From Adiantum capillus-veneris (Eukaryota; Streptophyta; Polypodiopsida; Polypodiales; Pteridaceae): 64,000 nucleotides of DNA. The notes under the pieces are model-generated. The model worked only from the letters and a program-made list of their open reading frames with translations. It ran no database searches and was not told the origin of the DNA. The stretch covers positions 82,999,340 to 83,063,339 of the forward strand of contig CM043971.1 in assembly GCA_014529385.2 (NCBI GenBank), read 5' to 3'. Below, piece by piece: positions 12,104 to 24,226 of the stretch. The translations under genes and the position numbers were made by a program. Positions within the stretch are counted from its first letter, which is position 1, and the number at the start of each line of letters is the position of its first letter.

Positions 12104-13834
12104 TGGAGAGGGGGAATGGGGAGCACGCCCAGCGCGCTAACACGGCTGCCTCCTATAGCCCAGGGCACACTGCACCCCAATCCATTGAAAAACCAACTTC
12201 GAGCGACGCACCGTCGACCAACCGACTCAAAACAGCATCGCTTTAACGCGCGCGCACCTGTGCGGAGCACCACACGACAACGCACACACCAATGCAGCGG
12301 TTCTGTGCTCTCCCACACACTCAAATCACCGCACTCTCTCTCTCTCTCTCTCTCTCTGTGCACCACTTCGTCGGGGGGGCAACGCTTGCCGTTGCACACA
12401 CCCACACGCACACACACGAGAGCAGAAGAGCTGGGGGAAAGGGGCGCGAGACGACGTCAAAATCAACTGTAATGGGGGGCTTCTCTTCTCCATTCACACC
12501 AGAAATAGGTACAACACCGTCGCTGCAACCGGCTCAAACCAAAAAAGCACAAAGGGCGAGCCCCGCTCCAGCCATACACAAAGGTTTCCATGAGACATGC
12601 TCCTCGTGAGCTTTCCCCAGCTTCTAACGAGCGAGCCCTCGAAGGCCTTTTCCTCTGCAAGGTGCTTGTTTTTTCCGCGCCGCTTCACGGACCATGCATC
12701 TCGGCTTCGACCGCCGAGCACGAGCGTATGAAGATCTTCTTCCTCCTCCTCAATTCCCTCTTCCTTAGCAAAAAGAAAACCCTCCGCCCCTTTTTTTAAG
12801 CCCGCTGCTCCTTCTCTTGGCCTCTTAGCTTTTTTTAAGGAGAAAAAAAAACTTCTTTTTTGAGCCCCAGCGCCCGGCGCTACTATTGCCTTGGGCTTTC
12901 TTCTCTTCTTACTCAGGATTCCCTTTTTTAAATTAGCCTTGAAGTTCATCACCATATTCTTTTTTGTTAAACCTTGGAGTCAAGCCACCACTTATCCTTT
13001 AACTTTACAAAACAAAGAAAGTTTAAGCATTTGATTCATGTGCCGTCGATGCTCCATGTGTTCGGGCTCGCCCATCAGCTCTTTGATCATATCACATGGG
13101 AGATCCACCTGTCGGCTCCGCATCATGACGCCTCGACAGCCTCAAACGGCGTGTCTCAAACATCGGGAAAAGCATCCGATCATCCACGTTCCCTACGAAC
13201 TGCCGACCTCGGCCAAGCATATCTCCATGCTCCGGACTCCGATTTAGGTGCCGTCGACTTCGACTAGCGTCACATGCTGCATGCTACCCACTAGACACCT
13301 GGTGAGCTCGAGAAAACACCAAATGGCGCGTTTCCCAATGCGGCTTGGTGAGCACGTATCCGACCCCGAGCAAATATTCCTCAAGCCATAACTTGCCCGT
13401 CTGAGCTCCGAATGGCAAACCGAAAAGACCGGCATGCTTCACAACTTGAGCTTTACATGTGTATCCACTTATCCTAGTTTTGGCCACCTGTCTGTACCTG
13501 CTCTGCCCGTCGGGACCTGCGAAGCCTTTCATCTCGGATTGGCATATCTTTCACACCGAAGCCCCGTTTGACGAGCCGTCTGGACGAGCTTCTAGAGCAT
13601 CTTGAACACCACATTTCGAGGCACATTCCACGCATCTCGAACACTTTGACTTGCAGTCCCAATCAGCCCACTTCGAAGGCCCCCTGGCCTAAAAAAACAC
13701 TTTAAGCATGCATTTCCGTTGCCACTGTCCTGCTGAGGTCTCCACACTTGCTTTAGCCCTCTACCATGCACGTGTTAGCACCCTTTGCACTGCATAGCAC
13801 ACTTTATAGCTCGGACCAACTTTGGCTGCACCAA
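12104..13834 (-). repeat. Right (5') LTR of gypsy B, truncated
   Basis: It aligns with 6718 to about 8480. Similarity stops at CTGCACCA (about 13834), where the left LTR continues for roughly 310 bp more. It contains a short (CT)n tract at 12334-12357. Confidence 0.8.
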
Positions 13835-13888
13835 CGTGACACAAAGGCGAAGCTTGGGTTATGCAAGTCAGTCCACTGCTCACAAACA
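13835..13888 (-). mobile_element. Left remnant of the element invaded by copia A
   Basis: This short piece lies between the truncated gypsy B LTR and copia A. It is continuous with 25698-26173 once copia A is removed (shared TSD AAACA). It belongs to an older minus-strand element whose primer site is at 26158-26173. Confidence 0.5.
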
Positions 13889-14215
13889 TGTTGAAGCAGG
13901 TGGGCTTCACCAGGTGGAAGAGAAGGTGAAAGACTGCAGGTTTGTGCACACTAAGCATAGGCGAAAGAGGGAGAGAGAGGTGGCGATGGAAATCGAAAAT
14001 ACACAGAGAGAGAGAGAGGCTTGTACGATTTGGGGAAATTCGGTAGTGAGGTTCTTGAGGCCTCACTTGTTCCCTTTATTAACTTTGGACCTTTTAAAAG
14101 GTCTTAAAAAATGACCTTAGGCCATGTTCAAATGTGAACATGGCCAAAGCTGAAAATATGACTTTATACATTGTTAAATGTACAAAGAGGGCGGCATTAG
14201 GCGTTCAACCCAACA
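13889..14215 (-). repeat. Left (3') LTR of copia A
   Basis: Plus-strand ends are TGTTGAAGC...CCCAACA. It is preceded by TSD AAACA. On the minus strand a purine-rich tract (AAGTGGGAGGT, 14216-14226) directly precedes it. Confidence 0.93.
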
Positions 14216-14250
14216 ACCTCCCACTTAAAGGCATAAGTGGCGCCTTTAAG

Positions 14251-14520
14251 TTATCCAACTCCCACCATCTGTATGCAATGCTCATGCTGAGCTTTAGCAA
14301 GGCTCTTGGTGAGAACATCTGCAGGGTTATCATGTGTGTGAATCTTAGTCAAGGTGACTAGACCATCCTCTAATACCTGTCGTATGAAGTGGTGTCGCAC
14401 ATCAATGTGCTTTGTCCGTGCATGAAACATGGCATTCTTGGCCAAATAGACAGCACTCTGGCTATCACATCCCAAGACAGGAGTACTAGCAGGCATACCA
14501 AGCTCTTTGACAAGTCTGCC
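14251..14520 (-). pseudogene. copia A RNase H, C-terminal part
   Basis: Minus-strand translation gives the end of a copia RNase H domain (GCDSQSAVYLAKN, HARTKHIDVRHHFIR, NPADVLTK) and a TAA terminator at 14251. The N-terminal half of the same domain lies at 20955-21220. The two rejoin in frame across the gypsy insertion once one copy of the 5-bp target duplication is discounted. Confidence 0.9.
14516..14520. other. Target-site duplication CTGCC, left copy
   Basis: CTGCC precedes the left gypsy LTR and recurs at 20955-20959 after the right LTR, marking the insertion into copia A. Confidence 0.93.
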
Positions 14521-15023
14521 TGTCACAAAGTGATGATGTGGCGGACAACAGAAACCCTAATTTCTGCCAGAAACCCTAAAATTCCTGCAAACCCTAATTT
14601 TTGCCAAAAACCCTAAATTCCGGAAATCGCGGAGGCGGATTATTTTTTTTTTAAAAAAAAGAAAAAAAAAAAAGAGAAAAGACTCTCAAGAGAGAGAGAA
14701 CTGATGCTTTTGATTTTAAAAGCTTTTGGGGCTCTGCTTTTGGGCATCCCTTGTAACCTTTAAATTAGTGGTGAGGGCCTCACTTCTCAGAGCATCTGGA
14801 CGCAGAGTCTGAGAGTGAAACCCTAACTGCTCTCTTGTACTTTGATGATTGATTAATACAAAAAGAAATACCGAAAGGGGCGCCAGTCTTTGGGGCCAAT
14901 ATCTCTAGGCACGGAACTCCGCCGGGCCAATGCAAATCTATTGTGATCTGTGAATTGTTTTTGAAGTGGTTATTTGGTGCTGTCGCGGTTGATTCTTGAC
15001 TTGGAGTGTCCAAGTTTGTTACA
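14521..15023 (+). repeat. 5' LTR of gypsy C
   Basis: It runs TGTCACAAAG...TTTGTTACA. It contains AAACCCTAA-like repeats near its start, an A/T-rich tract at 14641-14675 that differs in length from the other LTR, and the AAATACCGAAAGGGGCGCCA block. Confidence 0.95.
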
Positions 15024-15024
15024 G

Positions 15025-15040
15025 TGGTATCAGAGCACGG
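15025..15040 (+). promoter_or_regulatory. Primer binding site of gypsy C
   Basis: TGGTATCAGAGCACGG starts one base after the LTR. TGGTATCAGAGC is the usual plant primer site complementary to initiator-methionine tRNA. Confidence 0.9.
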
Positions 15041-15094
15041 CCGATTTCTCTTCTACGGGAAATCCGATCCCCGAATTTTTTTTCCGCGGCACCT

Positions 15095-16940
15095 ATGGCT
15101 TCAGGCAATGATCAGTCGACTCCCTCTGCATCTGGAGATGCGGGCTGGGATCACAACGAAGATTCAGGCAGAGAGTATGGCCCGCCTTGGCCTACTTAGG
15201 CGGAGCGGCGAGAGATAGAGCGTCGCCAGTTGATCAGCGAGGCAACAATGATGATGCTCAATTTTGCCAAGGACCCGAAGATGGCAAAATATATGAACCA
15301 GACCTCTTTGAAAGAGGTACAGATGGAGTTGCAGAGAACCACAACACCACTCCCGAAACCCGCTCTCAAGAAACCTTCTGCCTCCAAGAAATATACGGAG
15401 AAGGAACTGGAGAACGTGGTTGATACACGGATTGCTAAGCTTTTTGACACGCAAAAGAAAGCCAAAAAGCACGGCAAAAAGCAGAAGAAAGGCACTGACT
15501 TCCCGGGATATTTGGGTCGTCAATCGACATTCGACAAAGCAAAGAAACAGAAGAAGCGTGTTCGATTTGAAGGAGTACCTAGTTCTTCTTCTTCTTCTTC
15601 TAACAGTTCTTCTAGCTCCTCGGATTAGAGCGAAGAAGACAGAAAAAAAGCAAAAAGTGAAGCAAGGCACAAAGCTTCGGAAAGGGCAAGAAAAAGGCAA
15701 AGAAGGCTACATCTCGCCCAGAGATTGACAGTTCTACTGAGGACTCGTCTACTTACAGCTTAGACTCCGATGACGGAAAGTTTTATGCGAACAAGAAGAA
15801 TTTTTTTTTTACAAAGCCAACCAGTATGACTTTCTCGAAGATAAAAGCAAGAAAGTCCGAGAGTTTAAGGAAGGTGGCCACTCGATCAAGTTTGATACTT
15901 TTCAGGATACTCAGATGCTTCGAAGGCTTTGTCTTTTATAGAGCAGTTTGACATCGCTTTCGCGGGAGGACGCTATTCAGAGCACTCCAAGATTCGGAGA
16001 GCTGCCTCTTACTCTGAGGGGAATGCTCGTACTTGGTGGTCCACGCTTCTATTAAGCAAGACTGTGCCAGTTACATGGCTGAAATTCAAGAGGCTTTTTA
16101 TTTCTTCTTGGTTGACTCAAGAGTTTGAGCGAGATATACGAGCTGCTTGGAACCATCTCCGGATGACCAAGAGCGATACAGTGAATTCTTATTGTGAAAG
16201 ATTCTGGAGCTCTTTTCTACCCGCCTCTTCATTCAAGAAGATCTCGTTCAGAGAACAGATTGAGCGGTTTACCTTGGGTTTACCTACAGAGATCCGAGAC
16301 CACTGCTTGGAACAGAAGTCAGCTTCTATTCAGGAGTTGATGAGTCATGCGAAGCGGGGCTTTGCAATTCACTCTGGCAGTCTGACCTACCCCACAGATG
16401 AGGCCATGACACAACGAGCCGAACAGACTTCTTGGAATGAAAGTAGAATGAAAAAGAGCAACCCAGAGAAAAAAAAAAGGATGCACGACCCAAGCTTACT
16501 CCTGAGGAGAGAGCTCGCTTCATCAGAGAGGGAAAGTGCTTTTGATGCGGGGAACAGGGACATATTTCCGCGAAGTGCCCTGATACGGCACAGAAAGAAC
16601 AGCATGATAAAAACGACGACAGGTCTGAGAGTTCGAGAGCAGCTGAGGAATGTGGCAGAAAAGGCAGATAGAAAAGCAGAACTGGTACCACATGGCGTGG
16701 GACTTGCACCGAATCAAATGAATGAAAGTACAAACTTTGCCGTTTTTTTTTGGGGCAAAGTGAAGGATCAGGAAGCTCTTTTGAAGGAGCCAAGGCCAAC
16801 TTCTTTTCACTTGGAATTGGCGGCTCGATTTGGAACTGCGCCCGACAGACTGACGCCACAGGCGGAGGTAGTTCGACTGGCACCCGGATGGGATGTTGCC
16901 ATTACACCGAGCATTGGCAAACTTCGTTTGCAATGACAGG
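15095..16940 (+). pseudogene. gypsy C gag with decayed zinc knuckle
   Basis: A gag-like region begins near the ATG at 15095. It has a Lys-rich, Ser-rich segment (15230-15628) and a capsid domain (15929-16400: MSFIEQFDIAFAGGRY, TWWSTLLL, LGLPTEIRDHCLEQK). Near 16530 the bases still spell a CCHC knuckle in another frame (C-F-stop-C-GEQGHISAKC), with a TGA in it, so at least one frameshift and one stop have hit this point. After 16940 only a short protease-like tail is visible (DVLLGIPWYHKNYAVVDY near 16960-17010). Several frame changes make it non-functional. Confidence 0.8.
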
Positions 16941-17108
16941 GGTGTTCAGGGCACGTGAGTGATGTTCTACTCGGGATCCCTTGGTACCACAAGAACTACG
17001 CCGTGGTTGACTACCGGGCCGAGAAAGCGACTTTGATAAATGAAGGGCTTAGAGATTGTACTTGATGAACTTCAGTTTTCTTACTCATTCTTTTGGGAGA
17101 ACTGAACG

Positions 17109-19851
17109 ATGGATAAAGGTGGAATATGTTTTGACCCGAAGAAAAGAACGCCAAGATTTTTTTCTCCACGCTCATGCCGATTGCTTTTGAGAGGGCCTGA
17201 AGATCATACCATTGATCTGATATCTGGAAGCACGCCACCGAATCGGCCACCTTATCGTGTGAGCCGAGTACAGAATGAAAAGATTATGAACTCAGTGAAA
17301 GACCTCTTGGAAAAGGGTCTTGTCCAGCTTAGTACTTCACCGTATTGCTCTCCAGTGTTGTTGGTTTTGAAGAAAGACAGATCTTGGAGAATGTGCATCG
17401 ATTATAGCACTCTCAACGAAATCACCATCAAGAACAGATTTCCGATTCCTAGGATCGATGATATACTCGACAGGTTACAGGGATCCTCGTGCTTTAGCAG
17501 GATTGACTTGAAGAGTGGATATCATCAGATCAGGATAGCGCCAGGAGATGTCTACAAGACAGCTGTTCGGACGACTTTTGGGTTATTTGAGTTTTTGGTG
17601 ATGCCTTTTGGCTTAACCAATGCTCCTGCGACATTTAACCGGATGATGGACAGGATTTTTCGAGAGTACAGGCTATTTGTTGGCACTTTCTTTGACGACA
17701 TCATTGTTTTCTCCAAGAATGAGGCAGAACACAGAGATCATCTGCTTCAAGTCTTTCAGGCATTACGACATCACACGTTAGTGATTAATGCAAAGAAAAG
17801 TGAATTTTTTTTCCTACCAGAGATACACTTTTTGGGACACATTGTGTCAGCAGCAGGAGTGCGAATGGACCCGGCCAAGATAGAGAATATCCGTGATTGG
17901 CCCGATTTGAGGAATGTCCATGAAGTTAGAAGCTTCTTGGGACTGTGTTCGTACTACAGGCGGTTCATACGAAACTTTGCAGAGGTTGTTTCCCCTTTGC
18001 ATATCTTGACACAGAAAGGAGTACCTTTTTCGTGGGGACCCACAGAGGTGACTGCCTTTCAGACATTGAAAGAGAAATTGACTACGGGACCTATTTTGAC
18101 TTTGCCGGACTTGCAGAAGTCATTCGAAGTATATTGTGATGCTTGTGGTCGTAGTCTGGGTGCGGTCTTGATGCAAGAAGGCCATGTCATAGCTTACGAG
18201 AGCCGTTTGTTCTCTAGGCCGGAGATGACAGCACAGATCTATGAGAAAGAGCTTTTGGCGGTTATCCATGCTCTTACTCAGTGGCGGCATTACCTACTCG
18301 GAGCGGATTTTACTGTCTTTACAGACCATCAGAGTTTGCGCTACTTCTTGTCACAGAAGCAGCTTTCGGAAAAACAGATGCGGTGGGCGAACATCTTGTC
18401 ACAGTTCCACTTCCAGATTGTCCATGTGCAGGGACAGAAGAATGTGGTGGCAGATGCTTTGTCTCGGAAATCGTTGGTTCTGGCTATTTCCGCGATACAT
18501 CATAGGAGCTTCGAGGATATGGTCGATCAGTATGCCACAGATACAGGTTTTGCAGATATTTTCACACGGATACGGGATGGGGAGACCGTAGCTGGATACA
18601 CCCTTCGGGAAGGCTACTTGATGAAAAAGACTATGTTGTGCGTTACACAGCCGTTGAGGGAAAAGGTTATGACTGATTGCCACTGTCCACCTTTTACGGG
18701 TCACCGCGGCATTGCTATCACCATGAAAGGGGTAGAGAGAGATTTCTTTTGGCGGAGACTGAAGAAGGATGTGGAAGAGTTTGTGCGCAGTTGCTTGGTA
18801 TGCCAGAAGGTCAAGTTTGACAGGCATAAGGCACAGGGATTGTTACAGCCTTTACCCATACCCACCCGCCCCTGGGAAAATATTGAAATGGATTTCATTT
18901 TTTTTGATCTCCCGAGAATACAGAATGATCACGATGATTTTCCGATTACATGGCACGTCTGAGACGATTGTCTTCGACAGAGACCCCAGATTTATGAGTT
19001 TGTTTTGGAAGGCAATTTGGGAGAACATTGGCACGCGGTTGCAGTTCTCGTCATCGTTCCACTTGCAGACTGACGGGCAATCTGAGATTGCCAATTCAGT
19101 GATTTTAGATTTATTGAAGTCTTGTATCTCGCATCAGAAGACTCAATGGGAAAAGAACTTACCTTTGGTGGAATTTGCCTACAATAACACGATACACTCT
19201 TCGACGGGGAAGACGCCATGAGAGATTGTTGAAACTGCTACGAAGGTTTCATCCTTCCTGAGCACGAAAGATTAGAAATTTGAAGCGGATGAATATTCGC
19301 AAGATGTGGATACGGCTTTTGCCAAGGTTCGCGAGACTTTGCAGGAGTCTCAAGAACGACAGAAAAAGGCAGCGGATCGCCATCGTCGCGACTGGAAATT
19401 GAAGGAGGATGATTGGGTGCTCTTACTTTTGAGAAGGCACGCCTAAGAAAGAAAAAGGGAAAGGAGAGGCTTTTTCCAAAGCTTAGTATGTGATACTACG
19501 GACCTTTCCAGATTACTGACAAGATAAATGAAGTCTCCTTCCGATTGAAACTGCCAGATACTTGGAGGATTCACAATGCATTTCATGTGAATCTCTTGAA
19601 ACCTTTTAAAGGTGATGTGCTTGATGATGGGGAGCCTGATGAGCAACCCGAAGTGGAAGAAAACGAGGAGATCCTTGTTCCTGAACAGATTTTGGCACAT
19701 AAGGATACGAAGAATAAGGGTAAAGTTCGAAGGCGGTTCTTGGTTAAGTTCAAGAATTATCCTGCACTTGATGCGAAGTGGATGGAGGAGGAGGACCTAG
19801 CAGATACTCCTCAGATTGTGAAACTTTACCTCGATGCTTTTGGTTTAGCAT
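17109..19851 (+). pseudogene. gypsy C pol: RT, RNase H, deleted integrase, chromodomain
   Basis: A long intact frame (17109-18962) encodes RT (FFDD at 17688-17699, YHQIRIAPGD near 17520), RNase H (DACGRSLGAVL, TDHQSLRYFL) and the integrase zinc domain (HRGIAITMKG, CLVCQKVK). It then breaks. Compared with gypsy A, roughly 45 residues of the integrase core between the first and second acidic motifs are missing at about 18930-18955, after which the frame resumes out of phase (DRDPRFMSLFW near 18975, QTDGQSEIANS near 19065). Further stops occur near 19219 and 19273, and there is a frame change near 19430. The C-terminal chromodomain-like segment (RRFLVKFKNYPALDAKWMEE, 19730-19795) is readable and ends with TAG at 19851. 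Confidence 0.9.
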
Positions 19852-19859
19852 AGTCTACT

Positions 19860-20443
19860 CCAAATGGAACCCAGAATTCAGCTTGGCCGAAGATCTGGTG
19901 CAGTGGGATGCACAAGAGGGGAGTTACTCCACTCCTTTGTCAACAGATGCCTCGATTTTGATACTAAAGTCACTGATGTCTCTTTGAGCTTCAGGGATAC
20001 TGAGAGCTGACAGTATTCTGCTGGATGACTTTATGAAATGGAATTCCTGATTATGATACTGATTTGTTCTTGACTTCTTGTGAGTACAGGAACTGATAGA
20101 CGAAATGACTGCAGCATTTTGGTCCGATTGATCTCGAATAGACATGGTTGCAATAGGGGTTAGTCAATCGGACATCGTTGAGGTCCCGATTGGACCTAGA
20201 TGTGATTGCTAGCTACATTGCCGATAAATCATGGTCTAAGATCCGAATGAATGTTGAATGTCATGTGATGTCCTGTGATGTCTGGTGATGTCGTGTGATG
20301 TGACTGTCGATTTTGTACATGTGCTAGATGTGTGTTCCTAGTACGTAGGTACTAACAGTCAGTGTCTGCTAAGACGGTTTATGGCTTTTGTTGGTTTTGC
20401 AGGCGTAATCGCGGTCGATTACAATGCTTTCAAGAGGGGGGTA
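19860..20443 (+). other. gypsy C 3' untranslated region and polypurine tract
   Basis: About 580 bp without a supported ORF separate pol from the LTR. It has a short GTGATGTC-like repetition (20265-20305) and ends in a polypurine tract (CAAGAGGGGGGTA, 20430-20443). Confidence 0.75.
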
Positions 20444-20954
20444 TGTCACAAAGTGATGACGTGGCGGACAACAGAAACCCTAATTTCTGCCAGAAACCCT
20501 AAAATTCCTGCAAACCCTAATTTTTGCCAAAAACCCTAAATTCCGGAAATCGCGGAGGCGGATTATTAAAAAAAAAAAAAGAAAAAAAAAAAAAAAAAAA
20601 AAAAGAGAAAAGACTCTCAAGAGAGAGAGAACTGATGCTTTTGATTTTAAAAGCTTTTGGGGCTCTGCTTTTGGGCATCCGTTGTAACCTTTAAATTAGT
20701 GGTGAGGGCCTCACTTCTCAGAGCATCTGGACGCAGAGTCTGAGAGTGAAACCCTAACTGCTCTCTTGTACTTTGATGATTGATTAATACAAAAAGAAAT
20801 ACCGAAAGGGGCGCCAGTCTTTGGGGCCAATATCTCTAGGCACGGAACTCCGCCGGGCCAGTGCAAATCTATTGTGATCTGTGAATTGTTTTTGAAGTGG
20901 TTATTTGGTGCTGTCGCGGTTGATTCTTGACTTGGAGTGTCCAAGTTTGTTACA
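20444..20954 (+). repeat. 3' LTR of gypsy C
   Basis: It is near identical to 14521-15023 apart from three substitutions and a longer A-rich tract at 20567-20604. It is followed by TSD CTGCC (20955-20959). Confidence 0.95.
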
Positions 20955-22625
20955 CTGCCCAACCATATGGCCTTTTTAGAAGCCTCAGTGGCTGAAATAT
21001 ATTCAGCCTCAGTAGTACTCAATGCCACAATTTTCTGCAGTCGTGAACACCAAGAGACGGCACCACTAGCAATAGCAAACACATAGCCACTAGTGGACTT
21101 CCTGGTATCCAAGTCACTTGCCATATCTGCATCACAACAGCCGTGCAACTTCAGGTCACTTTTGCCATAGCATATACACCTAGATTGTGTACCTGACAAG
21201 TATCTTAGAATGCATTTCACAGCTTCCCAATGTGCCTTGCCGGGATTCTATATGTATCTACTAACAACTCCCACCGCATGGGCAATGTCAGGACGAGTGG
21301 CAACCATAGCATACATAAGAGAACCACAAGCTGATGCATAAGGGATTCCCTTCATAGCATTCACTGCCACATCATCCTTTGGGCAATCGGCTTTGCTAAG
21401 TTTTGTGTGTGGAGGTAAAGGTACTCCCAAGTGACTTAGCTTCAACCATGTTAAACTTGTCAAGTACTTTAGCAATGTACTTTTCTTGAGATAAGAAGAG
21501 CAATTTCAGCTTTCTATCTCTCTTGATTCTCATGCCCAAGATGTGCTCAGCATCACCTAAATCCTTCATTGCAAAAGATGAATTCAGCTGACGTTTAAGA
21601 GCATCAATGGTAGACTTATGCTTCCCAGCAATCAACATATCATCTACATATAGCACAAGGATTATAGGACTTCCATCATTATCCTTCTTTGTATACAAAC
21701 AATGGTTTGAATGGCAGCGTTTAAAGCCTTGAGACAGCATAAAAGTATCAAACTTTTTGTTCCACTGACGTGATGACTGCCTCAAACCATACAGTGCCCT
21801 TCTTAGTTTGCATACAAGTTCCTTTCTATCAGGAACTACAAAACCCTCCGGTTGCTTCATGTAGATATCTTCTTCAATGTCACCATGAAGAAAAGCTGTT
21901 TTTACATCCATTTGATTCAATTCTAAGTCAAGCACTGCAGCGAGAGCAAAAAGGACACGCAATGTCGTAAGCTTTACAACAGGAGAAAAGATCTCTTGAA
22001 AGTCAATCCCCTCTTTCTGTGCATACCCTTTGGCAACTAACCTTGCTTTATACTTGGGCTTTCCATCAACACATTTGACCTTGTAAACCCATTTGTTAGG
22101 AAGAGCCTTTCTTCCTTTAGGCAATGGCACAAGATCCCAAGTATTGTTTGCATGCAAAGATTTGATTTCCTCTTGCATCACAAGCTCCCACTTATTGCTT
22201 AACTCACATGATTTTGCCTCTTTATATGTAAGCGGCTCACCCTCATCTGTCAACATAACATGATGCAAAGATGGCTCAAAGCGCTGTATCAACCTTCTGA
22301 CACGAGTAGACCTGCGTACCCAATGATTTACATTCTCAGGCACAGGTTCTACATCAGGAGGCAACTCATTTTCAGCATGCTCATGCTGCTGAAAATCATT
22401 TTCAGCCATGACAGGTGGTTGTCCATCCTCATTTGGAGCATCTAAATCATGTCCTACCTCTTCTGGCTCAAGGTTAACCGGCTGATTATCAATTTCAGCT
22501 TGCGGTAATGCATCTTGAGGCTCTTTTTCAACATCAGTAGGTGGCAAGAGAGGCTGAAATTTGACCGATTTCTTGTCAATTTCAGAAGATGTAGCATTTT
22601 TCAGCAATTTAGTCTCATTGAACAC
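20955..22625 (-). pseudogene. copia A reverse transcriptase and RNase H, N-terminal part
   Basis: The minus strand encodes a copia RT with the expected opening (NNTWDLVPLPKGRKALPNKW, KYKARLVAKGYAQKEG), DVKTAFLHGDIEEDIYM, LYGLRQSSRQW and the YVDDM catalytic box at 21636-21650. RNase H follows (DADMASDLDTRKSTSGY, ALSTTEAEYI). One frameshift lies near 21425. A single in-frame TAG at 21248-21250 stands where a Gln codon is expected (before NPGKAHWEAVK). Otherwise it is well preserved. The domain is then cut by gypsy C and completed at 14251-14520. Confidence 0.9.
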
Positions 22626-23285
22626 TACATCTCGGCTGCGCTACCCTCTTAAACTGAGGCAACCATATCCTGTAGCCCATTTCACCCTCTTCCCCATAAC
22701 CTAGGAAGAGTCCTTGGATGGACTTGGCATCTAGCTTTGCCCTCAAGTCATTACGAACATGGACAAAAGCCTCGCAGCCAAACACTCTCAAATGATCATA
22801 AGAGGCAGGTTTGCCAGACCAAACCTCCTCTGGAATGTCATTTTTCAACGTACTGTTAGGAGAGCGATTGCATACATGAACTGCAGTTTTCAAAGCCTCT
22901 CCCCAAAACCCATGAGGGAGATTAGCTGTGGACAACATGCAACGCACTCTCTCACATAAAGTACGGTTATACCTCTCAGCCACACCATTAGAAGATGGAT
23001 TATAAGGGGCTGTCAACTCCCTTTTAATCCCATATTCTTCGCAATAACGTTGAAATTCAGCAGACGTGTACTCCCCCCCATTGTCAGATCTCAGACATTT
23101 AAGCTTACTATCCTTTTGCGTGGTCATAAAAGCATGAAACCTCTTAAATGCATTAAATGTCTCACTCTTATTCTTTAACAAATATGCCCAGCCTTTCCTA
23201 GTGCAATCATCAATGAATGTAACAAAGTATAATGCACCACCAAAAGACTTAGCAGGCATTGTACATACATCGGGAGTGAATTAAA
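22615..23285 (-). pseudogene. copia A integrase core
   Basis: The minus-strand frame carries the integrase catalytic domain: an acidic first motif (FIDDCTRKGWAY), LRSDNGGEYTS and NPSSNGVAERYNRT, then the C-terminal part with VFGCEAFVHV and GLFLGYGE. Frame changes at both ends (near 23280 and 22625) separate it from the pre-integrase domain and from RT. It would insert element cDNA into the genome. Confidence 0.9.
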
Positions 23286-24170
23286 TCAAGAGCATTAGCT
23301 TTGCAGAATAATAAGAAGACTTCTTTTGTTTACCATACAAACAGTCATTACAAAAATCTAACTTGGTGCCCTTTACATCAACCCTCTTCAAAGAGGAGAG
23401 CACATCAAGTCCCTTCTGGCTCATATGGCCAAGTCTTTTGTGCCACAACTCCAAATGAGAAGCAACTTCAGCCACTGCAAGAAACTTGCCAAGCAAAGCT
23501 TTGCCATGTAAATAGTACAATGTACCACTCTTGCATCCCTTGACAATGAGCATTAATCCCTTAAGCAACTTCCATGAACCCCCAACAAAAATGGTTGTAT
23601 AATCCTGTGTATCCATCTGGCCAACAGACAATAGACTCTTCTTGATGCTTGGTACATACCTGACATCTTTAAGCATAAACTCTTGGCCATTGTTTAATGC
23701 CAAGCGCACGGTGCCCATTCCTTCAATGTCACAAGCATGGTTCTCCCCAAGGTAAACCTTGCCATACTTGCCTGCATGATAAGAAGCAAAACACTCCACA
23801 GATGGAGTCACATGAAATGAGGCACCCGAGTCTACTATCTAAGACTGTGTAAGGCCATCATTTGCACTTAGCAATGCATCAATGACATCTCTACGTGAGA
23901 TAAGCATGTCTTCTGCATTTGCTACAACAAAATCTGAGGTGCAACAAAACCAAGATCTCTTCACTGTCGGATAACTCTGTGATAACCACACTAGAGGATA
24001 CATTGATAGTCTCCGAATCCTTGGAGGAGGTACCTGCTGATTTTTCCCCTTTCTTATTCTCTGTCTTCTTCTTCTCCTGTGATTCCTTCTTTCTTTCCTG
24101 CTCTTTCTTGAAATACTTGCAATCTGGCTTCTTATGGCCTTTTCTGCCACATTGATAACAAGTCACATCC
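23281..24170 (-). pseudogene. copia A zinc knuckle, protease and pre-integrase region
   Basis: From right to left on the minus strand: a CCHC knuckle (CYQCGRKGHKKPDC near 24120-24160), a Lys/Glu-rich linker, a frameshift near 23955, the protease active site DSGASFH at about 23810-23832 (preceded by an in-frame TAG at 23839-23841), and the integrase zinc region (LWHKRLGHMSQKG near 23440, CNDCLYGKQKKS near 23340). This matches copia polyprotein order. Confidence 0.88.
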
Positions 24171-24226
24171 TTATCCCTAGACTTGCTTTTGCTCCTGTTT
24201 TGAGTCTTGGTACCTGTATTTTGCTT

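Larger units (their letters stand above)
6718..13834 (-). mobile_element. Ty3/gypsy element lacking reverse transcriptase (gypsy B)
   Basis: Two long direct repeats (6718-8789 and 12104-13834) flank minus-strand coding remnants in the order gag, protease, RNase H tail, integrase. The right repeat is the 5' LTR in element orientation. It lacks the outermost ~310 bp present in the left copy, so the element is truncated at 13834 by a deletion or recombination breakpoint. RT and most of RNase H are missing internally near 10200. A G-rich polypurine-like run on the minus strand (near 8790-8800) directly precedes the left LTR, confirming orientation. Confidence 0.8.
14521..20954 (+). mobile_element. 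Ty3/gypsy chromovirus nested in copia A (gypsy C)
   Basis: This is a complete LTR-to-LTR insertion: LTRs 14521-15023 and 20444-20954, TSD CTGCC on both sides, an initiator-Met-type primer site after the left LTR and a polypurine tract before the right LTR. Outside an A-rich tract the LTRs show only three substitutions that I can see, so insertion was recent. Its genes nevertheless carry frameshifts, stops and a deletion in integrase. Confidence 0.95.

Noticed and set aside
6711-13838. ACGT target duplication around gypsy B
   Set aside because: The right LTR is truncated at this point, so the matching four bases cannot be a true target duplication.
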